In this document: in pieces, positions 55,704-64,000 of the stretch
Position numbering within the stretch: position 1 is the first letter of the stretch
Layout: every line of letters begins with the position of its first letter
DNA from: Cytospora piceicola
Taxonomy: Eukaryota > Ascomycota > Sordariomycetes > Diaporthales > Cytosporaceae
Direction of reading: 5' to 3'
DNA: 64,000 nucleotides
Assembly: GCA_023375675.1 (NCBI GenBank)
Contig: JALQBC010000003.1
Span: forward strand, 124,001 to 188,000
Notes under the pieces: generated by a model
The model's database searches: none
What the model saw: the letters and a program-made list of their open reading frames with translations, nothing else
What the model was told of the DNA's origin: nothing
Program-made: the position numbers and the translations under genes

Positions 55704-58700
55704 GTCCCAAGTAGAAGAGATTCAGACTCAAACGTAGTGGGTGGCTATGTAATATTCCGTGTGATAATGTCATAGGCTTGCTTACACCTTGGCACGTTGG
55801 GTGGGATTGGAGCAGACCAGGCCAGACCAGACTAAACCAGACCAGACCAGGGAGAAGCAGCAAGAAAACGGTTGTGATGTAGCTCAGCTAATCACGTCTC
55901 TTGTTTAGTAGATCCGGAGACAGGGGTCGGAAAGGGACAAGCAAAGGTGGTAATGGAAGTACGGAATGACTGGTTGTTGGTGGTGGGTGTGATGGGATGG
56001 AACAAATCTAGGATTGTAATATCCCGAAACTTGGCCACGAGACAGTCAGTTATCGAGGGACGTCAATGATGATGACGATGTCCAGGTGCTTTGAAATAAT
56101 CAGAGTTCGGGGACGTTTCAGAATTGAGGACGGGGGGGATGATGGAAGAAAAGAAGACGCTGGAAGAGTGCAGATGGTCTTGATGTCTGTCTGTCTGTCT
56201 TTCTGTCCGTCTGTCCACAGATGTGTGGCCTCGTTGCAGTATGATACATTATACATGATACATGACACGATCCATCCATCACTTATTACAGTGGATAGAT
56301 GTTCAAATATTGAGTAATACATGCGTTACGCCTCGCAAACAAACAATCAGACAATGTCACTCACTGTACAAATGTACATTCAGCACATCCGTAGATACCG
56401 GCAACCTGTTGGACGTCCCGGGATATCAGGCACTCAGGACAGGCAAACTGTAAGTGGTCTGTCTGCTTTCCCGCAGACGACACTCGGCAACTACTGCCAT
56501 ACAGACAGACAAACAGACAGATAGACAGCCACAGATAGGGACTCGTCTCCAGGAAGATACCTAGCTGCCTAGGTCAGTGTGTGTTGGGTGGACAGGAATG
56601 AGTGACGTCGGGCCCAAAGACGCATGAAATCATCGCCAACAGGGTTGGCACAGATCCACCCCGGATCATCTCCAATCACAACCCCCCACCACCACCTTTC
56701 AGACCCTCTCAGTCCTCTACAACACACACACTACCACGAGCAACTGTGGGGTGTTGGGCATGAGCGAATCCTTCTCTGCAAGTTCTGTACATACAAACTC
56801 CTGAGACTGTACTGTTAGTATACAGTAGCTTTGTCTGCGCCACAGGTCTGGATTGTGATCGCTGACTCTTCCTGGCCTTTTCCTGCCGCTGATTGACTCC
56901 GACCAGAGGGGACGTTGTGCTCCGCCTCCGTCCAAAGTCAATCCATCTGACAATATGGACAAATTTTCCCTGGTGATATTGAAGAATTTTCCATTTGCTT
57001 CGCCATGCAGACGGGGATGTTGAAGGCGAGATATTACCCGTGAAAGTGGATTCCACCCCCCCCCTCCCCCAGGTCCGCCCAAAGACACGATCTGACGATC
57101 TGCATGTCAGGGAGGCTGGCTGTGTGTGAAGAACCAAATCGCTGGGATCAAGCCTTCTTTTTGTCAGTCAGGTACCCTGGCAACGTACCCTGGCACTTTG
57201 GTCCTCGATCACGATAGAAGCAATAAATCACGAGAGAGCAAAACAAAACTCTGGCTTGCCACCTCGTGATCAGCTCGCCGTCAAATCCTCTCCCTGCAGG
57301 CCATAGCCCCTCGACCAATAGTGGTGGCGCGTGGCATACATTCTGACATTGTAATGCGTACTTGTACTACAGATATCCTATGCATCTGGCATCTATTGTA
57401 TCACCCATGGACAATTATGGTTCTCACTCCAAGTATCCACGTCCAGCACAATTGACAGCTTGAAACGGGTCCCGGGCCAGCGCACGAGCATGAACGGCGG
57501 ACCGGATTTCCTTCGCTCGTCTCGTCTCGACTTATTAAAGAAGAAAAACGATTCGCCAGCGTCTTGCAGATGCGCCGGCAAACGTGGCTTGCATCCCTTC
57601 TGCACGTCGCCCCCGAAGTAGATTTGTTATATTAAATGTCTTGGCGAATCTGACGCCGCTTTTGCACGCTTGCATGATCAATGGTACATGTTATCAGGCG
57701 ACTGAGAACTGACGACAACCTACTCGCCGTCGGCCTCAGACACCGAAGATGTGTCTGTCTATTGGGATGAGTCGCCGGAAGAGTAGATAAAAACAAACAG
57801 GAAAATCATACCCAGGCTGCCTGCCATGCGTCAACTCTCCCATACCGACCGGTCAGCAGACGGGACGTCGTCTGTCGTCCGAGATAACAAAGTGCACAAA
57901 TTGGCGGCTCAATGGCTGCAAGACGTCAGACGCCATAACCGATCTAATATTTAGCGACGAGAACGGCAACTCTTGAGATGTAGAAGGAGTTTCGTGGCGC
58001 CCAGCAGAGCCGCGCCAGAAGTTATGGGAGCCTGGAGGAGAGGCGCGGGAAAACAAACATCATCTGCCTTAAGGAGGATAGATCCTGACGTCCTTCCTTG
58101 GAACTTCTTGGCCTTTCCCCAAGGAGAGACAGAATGCGGCTCTATGGACAGAGCTTACTGTGTACAAACCCACTGCCGAGATGCGGTGGCTCCTTGTCAT
58201 CCAAGGCGTTCTTGGTCTCTGTTGGCTCGGCAGACTGGGGAATATCGGACAAAAGGACCGGCGTGAGACGCGGGGGCTTGGACGGCGAGCTGATCAGCTG
58301 GCTTACCGTAAAGGTAAAATGTGAGTCCACCAGACCACTACTAGTACTAATGCCGTTTTAAGCGCATGGTCGACATAAACGATGCGGCTCTTTTGCCTGC
58401 ATTTGGGAAGGCGTGTGGTGGTGGTGTTGGTGGTGACGATGGCGTAGACGACCGATGGCGCCGGGATGGGTGGCAGGATGGGAGACTCGGGCCCGAGGAG
58501 AATACAAGAGGAAAGACAACGAGACGCAAACAGGGCGGGACGCAAGTACCGTAAGGCCCAAGAAGACACAGGGCCTGTCTCGTGGTGCAGGAGACTCAGG
58601 CCTGCAGCTCGTGGACCGGACAAGAGTCCCGCGAACATGCACATCGTCGAGACATCGAGCCCTTACAGGATCCCAGTAGCGTTCTGCCATCCGGAAGGAA

Positions 58701-59292
58701 GGCCCAGACTCACAGACGCGAGACGCACCATCCTTTGTTTCGTCCGACATCCTGCAGTAGAACCATTGAATTCGCCCGGTCTCTGCTGCAGCGGCTTGCA
58801 CGGCGGGCACAGGGCATGTTTCTCAGACCTCACTTGTGACGGGCGAAGCACGCGGCCGTCCTACGTGGGTGGTTTGAGTCAATGTCTTTCTTCTTGTGTA
58901 TGTGTAGCCCAGGGTCGCGGTCGCCTTCCCCGGAGGGACAGACTCGGTTGCCTTGCCCTATCTGTGCCGAGCGACCGAGGCGTCGATGTTGTGCGAAGGT
59001 CTTCCTGATGGCTGGTTCGCCCTGGGAGTGTGCATGTGACGCATCATCAATCAATTGTTCGAAACGACTTCCATTGCGTCCTGGGGATATGCTTCTCTGA
59101 AGACAATTTGCTAGAAGGTTCTCTAGGAGAAGTCTAGCTTCACTTTGCACCACGCCGCCCAAGTATGACTGAGCCTTGTGAGAAGCTGCTGCACACCATA
59201 CCCAAGCACACAGCATCCTTGAACGCCCCTATCCAACCCGCCTCTTCTCCCTTTCTGCACCTCCATGGTGCCGTCATAGCCGTCTCTGTCGA
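55704..59292. other. Long intergenic region
   Basis: About 3.6 kb without a supported gene. Open frames around 58300-59010 overlap on several frames and lack motifs. Contains TGTC microsatellites (56185-56216 and, inverted, about 56500-56530). The left part should include the promoter of the DUF8035-like gene. Confidence 0.5.
56185..56216. repeat. TGTC microsatellite
   Basis: About eight TGTC units with one or two substitutions. A related ACAG/ACAGAC run on the same strand lies about 300 bp away (near 56500-56530), so the pair could fold back as an imperfect hairpin. Confidence 0.7.
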
Positions 59293-62144
59293 TTAAATGC
59301 TGATCCTCTCCAGCGAGTACGCTCCAACCTTCTGACTGATCAACTGACCGACCTCTCTCCTCCTCCTCCTGGCGATCTCGCCACCTGAGATGATCTTCTC
59401 GGACGAAATTCTCTCCTTAGCCTTCATGCCCAGCGGCAACACGGAAGAATCGCCTCCCGCAGCCTTAGCACCGTAGCCATGTAGCACCGTGGTCGTGTCC
59501 CCACGCCTGTACTTCTGTCCTGCCTCCTGCTCCATCTTCTGCACTTGGTTCCCGTACCTCACAGCCTCGGAAATGATTCCCCGGAGGAACACAGCCTCCT
59601 GCACACCCTCCAATGCAGCGCTGATCTCCAGCTTCAGCGAGGCCAAGAAGTCTGCCGAGTTCATGTGGTCGCCCGCGCCCGCCGCGACGATCGCGTCGTT
59701 GATGAGCCATCCGCCCGGCCCCACTGCGTCGATGCACCTGCAAAGCAGGTCAGCAAGCAGGCTGATGCTGCCGTCGGGCGGCGCCTCGAGATCGTCGTCC
59801 TCGTCCAGGCGTGTAGTGTCGAGGTACCGTGTGGTCCACCCATCCTTGACGAGTTCCATGCGCAGCACGTAGATGAGCGAGAGGATCTCCTCCGGCTTGT
59901 AGGTCCGCCGGAGTGTGCGGATGGTGGACACGCGGGGACAGCTACCCAGCTTTCCGAACGCGACGCTCAGGCCTCTGGCCCGGAAGATGGACTCGTCGCC
60001 CAGGTAGTGCTCTGTGACCTCCAACTCCTCCTCTAGGCGGTCGAGCTCGTGACCAAATGCGTTCTGATCTGCGTCTATTGCGTTCTCGTCAGGCTCGACG
60101 CCGTCGGACTTTTGTGACTCGAAGGTGAGCAGTTTATTTGCTATCTTTGAGGGATCTTGTACCAGCTCTAGGCTGCGCATGATCAGGCGGATGGCCGTGA
60201 GGAGTTCCACGGCGCCCAGCTTCGTGGACGAGAGGTACGACAGCAGCAGTTCAAAGAGGGGGTCGGCTTGTACCAGGACTTGGGGTACTTGTTCGCCAAG
60301 GACGAAGTCAATATCGTCGATGCCCCTGAGTTCATCCTTGAAGGCTGATTTGATATTGGAAATGGTAAGGTAGCCTGCATCAATGAGACAGTTGAGCAGG
60401 TTGCCCTCCGGCAGCTTGCAGGAGAGCCTTGTCTGGTCTACGCCCGACTCTGGTGCATCATCCCAAGCGAACACCCGTGTGATGGCGTAGAGGACCCAAC
60501 GGCGGTCAGCTGATGGGTAGTCAGAGCGCGTGACAGGCCAGATCCAGTCCGGGAGTTTGGGCTGGTCTACATCCGTGTTGGCCGCGTCTGCCGGCTTCGT
60601 CTGTATTCCAAACTTGACAGCCAGAAGTTTCTCAAAGCCTGCCAAGTCGTTCGCTGCCAACATCTCGTCGGCTCTCTGCGTGTCTGCAGTGAACTCGGAC
60701 CAATAGTTGCCAGTGACTGAGCCGGGGATGTTCGAGAAGGATGACTCAAGCGGCGTCTTTTGCTTCTTCGCGCCGTCTTTGTGTTGTGAGATTCCACGGC
60801 CCAAAGAATCGATCAAGAGTCCCTCAGCTCGGCGCTTCTTGCCGCGGGTTCTGGGTGCTTCAAGTTGCACGGCCACAAGGGATGCGCCGTGGATTGCTAC
60901 CGCGATCTCAAGCCGCGCAAAGTATGCTACTAACGATAATGCCGAAGAGCTGGAGCCCTTGCCCGCTGTGTCCAGATCAATGGCTGCAGACGCTTGCAAC
61001 GACTGGAAGATAGGGTTGTAGACATCCAAGGTGTTAGACTTGGCTGCAAGCACGGAGGACTTTGACAGTCGCAGGAATGATTTCACAGCCGGAACTTGCA
61101 GTGTGCTGTCGACTTTGACAACAGTAGACGTGAGGTCGTAGGTAACGAGAGCATCCTCTTGAAGCTCCATCAGCGACCCAGAGCCAATATCCAAACGAAG
61201 AGCGCCGGGTCCACTTGAGGCCGAGGTCGACGCAGGTATGGGAGACGAATGAATCTGGACGAGCCTTCCATTGGCCTGCGAATCAGACGGGACCATGCCA
61301 AGGATATGGAGGTGCCTGGTTGCGGTTCCCTTGCCAGTAGTTTTCGTGACAAGCACTAGCGTGTCCAAGCTGGAGACGTCGTCCTGCGCCGTGTGTAGAA
61401 GAGCAGCAAAGGCGTCCTGCTTTCCTCCAAAGAAGCCCGCGATGACATCGGTTGCTAACGCAGCGTGAACCAGCTCCACCTGGAGACGGCTTCCCTTTGG
61501 AACGTCGGCCAGGTCTTGTCGGAGGATCTCGGGGGAGGTCTGCCATTTCTTTTGCAAGTCTTCGCCCTGGAAACACATGACAGTGCCATCTTCAGCAACA
61601 GCTACCAAGTCGGAAACGGTGCCTTTCTCGTTCGCGTCCGCGGAGTTGACTGGGATAGTCGTGCTCAAGTGTACGATTTTCGGGGCATGATCGACCTTCG
61701 CGTTCAAGCTAGTCGAGTTTGTGTCGCCAGAGGCACCTATAATGTCCTTGAACAGAGTTATCTTGGACTTCGGGTCCCTGGTCGAGATATAAGTGTAGCG
61801 TGAAACGTCCTTGCTCTTTGCGATCCTCCATCTCGTCGAGACTGGTGGGCAAGTAAAGACCGACTGGGGCGGGATCGGGTAGGACGTAATCAATCTTGAA
61901 GACGGCACCTGTGGATAGTCAGTAGGTTGATTCCCATAGGTGGTTGTGTTCCTAGACTAACGTCGTAAAGGTTGAGGGCCTCGCCATCGATTCCAACCGC
62001 CAACTCGGATCGCTTCCTCTTCTTGGAGCCTTGCTGCTGACCCCAAACATCGCCGACTTGATAAGAGCTGTCACCCTGCTGGTTGAGGGGTCGAGGCAGA
62101 GATGTCAGCACATATGGCTTCTGTATGTTGAATGTTGCAGCCAT
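59293..62144 (-). CDS. Utp8-like nucleolar protein (small-subunit processome), 932 aa
   Basis: CDS is complement(59293..61908, 61962..62144) with one 53-nt intron; the junction gives ALNLYD-VPSSRLI. The N-terminal 380 residues look like a beta-propeller opening with PYVLTSLPRPL, ELAVGIDGEALNLYDV and ITSYPIPPQSVFTCPP. This is the start pattern of fungal Utp8 proteins. A helical C-terminal half follows, including acidic stretches and a basic end (EIARRRRREVGQLI). Yeast Utp8 belongs to the t-UTP subcomplex that binds nascent pre-rRNA in the nucleolus and helps 18S rRNA maturation; it also has a reported role in tRNA export. The call rests on the N-terminal pattern and overall layout and is less certain than for the enzymes here. 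Confidence 0.65.
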
Positions 62145-63120
62145 GATAGGCAGATTATGTAGCCTTCGTGTGTGGCTGTGGCTTAATTGACAGTGAAATG
62201 TTGATGTTTGATCAAGTAAATCGAAAAAAAATTCGGGCGAAGTGCAGGGGTTTGCGCTTATCGGTCTTATCAGCCTTTTCAGCGTGGGGATATCTGGGTA
62301 CCTAGGTACTCGGGTACTTACCCAAGGTACCCAGGAAGCTACCATAGCACTTAGAAACTTAGGTACACTCTACTATCCCTGCTCCCGGCCTTTTTGATCT
62401 GCAGTTGTCCATTCAATTGTTCGCGCCGTCTTCAAATCCACTTGATACCTGCACACTCTGCAACAAACCAGGAGGGACATGAGAACTATCGTCCTCACCG
62501 TGACTGCAAAGGTGATGAATGAAATGCCCAGTGTTTTAACATCTGGTCGCAAATGGAAATTATCTGAACTGAGAGCCTGAGACTTTCTAGGCGTGCTAGG
62601 TACCTAGGTATATTCAAAGGTCAATTATTACATCGGCCGGTCTGTTTAGTAGTGGGGCAAATACTGTAGAGTGACGTCCTGATTGGACATTAATGCAGCA
62701 AAGGTCCGTCATTAGGGGAAGTGGGTTGGGAAGGCGCGCTCCCAGTCCGTGTAAGACGCGCTTCCGGATTCATGGGTCGTCACTGGAACGCGACTTCCAA
62801 ATCTTAGATCCTCATCCTCATCCTCATCTTCAACTTGAACACTTCTCCGTGTTTGTGCAATAATCCCCAGAGTTTCGCAAAACACACACCCTTGCACTTG
62901 GGACTATCAAGCGACCTGTTAAAATTTCACTTTGATTACTTACTCTTCTTGTGATTCTCAGTCACTGACCTGATCCACACGTGCTCGAAATGCACCCATT
63001 CTCTTGCTCACCTTAGGCGCACCCAGTGGTGGAGAGCTTCGTGGTGCGTACTGGTGCTGCTGACGACTTTCCACATTTTTTACTAACCACTCCCAAAGAC
63101 TGGACTTGGAAGCACCTCAG
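62145..63120. promoter_or_regulatory. Divergent promoter between Utp8-like and Elg1-like genes
   Basis: About 976 bp between two outward-facing start codons. Contains clustered TAGGTACC motifs (62295-62370 and 62600). Just before the rightward ATG, TACTAAC followed by CAG (63081-63120) looks like an intron end, so the Elg1-like gene probably has a 5' leader intron here. Confidence 0.5.
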
Positions 63121-64000
63121 ATGGGCTCTGTTATCGTCGGAGCCATGGCAGGCGGCACTCTTGCTTTCGAGCCTAAAAAGCTCCACCCCTTCTTCACTGC
63201 GCCGAAAACCCTCCAACAGGATCCCAATGTGACGGACTCGGCTTCCGCTGCCACCACCGACAACCCTACCATACCTCTTGACACGAACGAGGCCCCTGAC
63301 ACCAACAGCGATATGGAGGCTCCAGAAGGCAATATACGCCAACGCAAACGTCGGAAAAAGGCAGACGATGTGGACCAGGACTGGGAAGATACCAAGAAGC
63401 CGAGGCGAGGCAGAAAAAAGGCAAATCCTCAAGGGGCAAACATTCTGAATCTTTTCTCCCGGATCAATGGCGAAGACCGGGATCAAGCACCGGAACCGTC
63501 ACCTGCAGCTCTAGGTGACACTCAGGACCCCGACGTCCTCGGTCCAGCCGCCCCGGTTTCCGAAAACGATCTCACGGCCGGCGTCGCTCCTACCGAGGAG
63601 TCCAAGTCTGTTCCGGATCACAAGAAGGAGGAACAGAAATCCCTACCAAAGAAAATGCTACGGCTCAATCTCAGAACAGGAACCATCGGGAGTCCTCCAA
63701 AGCCGAAAGAGCCAGAAGTCTTAGAGGAACAGAAACATACCGAAATTGCCACTGAGGAAACGAGAACACTTACCTCAAGGGGGAAAAGACGGTCAGCCAG
63801 AATCGCTCGAGTCAACTATGGAATCGACGATGCGTCTAGGCAACGCATTGGCGACCAGATTGACGAGATTTTGAACGGCTCTGTGGTCCCCGTTCCCCTG
63901 CGTAAGAAGCGCACGTCTAAGGGCGTCAAGCCCGCACAAGACGCCAAATCGAAGGAGGATACTCAGACGAAAGATACACATCCATTCTTCACAGGGAAAC
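63121..64000 (+). CDS. N-terminal part of Elg1/ATAD5-like replication factor (cut by window end)
   Basis: An open frame runs from the ATG at 63121 to the end of the window without a stop (293 codons). The product is hydrophilic, with basic nuclear-localisation-like clusters (RQRKRRKKADD, KKPRRGRKK). Motifs near-repeated at both ends are KLHPFFTAPK and THPFFTGK; NILNLFSRI and LNLRTGTIGSPPKPK lie between. I recognise this set from the N-termini of fungal Elg1-type proteins, the alternative clamp-loader subunit that unloads PCNA from DNA; the AAA+ domain would lie beyond the window. NILNLFSRI could be a PCNA-binding motif. The identification is by pattern memory only. The CAG directly before the ATG suggests an upstream intron. 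Confidence 0.55.
   Translation, partial: MGSVIVGAMAGGTLAFEPKKLHPFFTAPKTLQQDPNVTDSASAATTDNPTIPLDTNEAPDTNSDMEAPEGNIRQRKRRKKADDVDQDWEDTKKPRRGRKKANPQGANILNLFSRINGEDRDQAPEPSPAALGDTQDPDVLGPAAPVSENDLTAGVAPTEESKSVPDHKKEEQKSLPKKMLRLNLRTGTIGSPPKPKEPEVLEEQKHTEIATEETRTLTSRGKRRSARIARVNYGIDDASRQRIGDQIDEILNGSVVPVPLRKKRTSKGVKPAQDAKSKEDTQTKDTHPFFTGK

Noticed and set aside
58303..59008. Overlapping frames of 110-180 codons on both strands
   Set aside because: None has protein family features; GC-rich DNA alone explains them.

Overview
The window is nuclear DNA of a filamentous ascomycete (Pezizomycotina, most likely Sordariomycetes). The genes are GC-rich and interrupted by short GT..AG introns, usually 50-100 nt with CTAAC/CTGAC branch sites. 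Intergenic DNA is long and carries dispersed TACCTA/TAGGTA motifs. One 7.5 kb block is extremely AT-rich, full of stops and poor in CA/TG dinucleotides, which is the mark of repeat-induced point mutation (RIP). The gene content (secreted GH10 and GH11 xylanases, a GPI-type aspartyl protease, an MFS exporter) suits a plant-associated or saprotrophic mould. I cannot name the species.

Layout. 312-3674 (-): alpha-arrestin with a PPxY motif. 3675-8491: intergenic DNA with G-rich and purine-rich tracts. 8496-15952: a DNA transposon bounded by 51-bp terminal inverted repeats, RIP-degraded, whose minus strand still shows a fossil integrase-type DDE transposase. 16285-20084 (-): five-exon BRE4/ArAE-type membrane transporter. 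22788-24060 (-): an unrecognised gene that appears frameshifted. 25610-31376: a xylan-related locus of GH10 xylanase (+), a multi-pass membrane protein (+) with three tandem 45-residue repeats, and GH11 xylanase (-) with a paired GGCTA motif upstream. 32134-32670 (-): small unknown protein. 33388-36178 (-): four-BRCT Rad4/Dpb11/TopBP1-like checkpoint protein. 36769-37380 (-): Nudix hydrolase. 38118-38948 (+): Cys-rich single-pass membrane protein. 40224-41247 (+): LCM/TcmP-type methyltransferase, overlapping tail-to-tail with an unknown gene (41228-42055, -). 44453-46086 (+): yapsin-like aspartyl protease. 47823-49180 (-) and 49825-52000 (+): a short-chain dehydrogenase and an MFS exporter sharing one promoter. 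52794-55703 (-): large low-complexity DUF8035-type protein. 59293-62144 (-): Utp8-like ribosome-biogenesis protein. 63121-64000 (+): 5' part of a probable Elg1/ATAD5-like replication factor, cut by the window edge.

Exon joins were worked out by hand from splice consensus, reading-frame phase and protein continuity; every spliced CDS given below sums to a whole number of codons. Housekeeping genes (BRCT protein, Utp8, Elg1-like) lie among accessory ones (xylanases, protease, SDR/MFS pair). The most unusual items are the TIR-bounded transposon with a recognisable DDE triad and a fossil intron, and the tandem-repeat membrane protein in which the repeats duplicate a splice acceptor.
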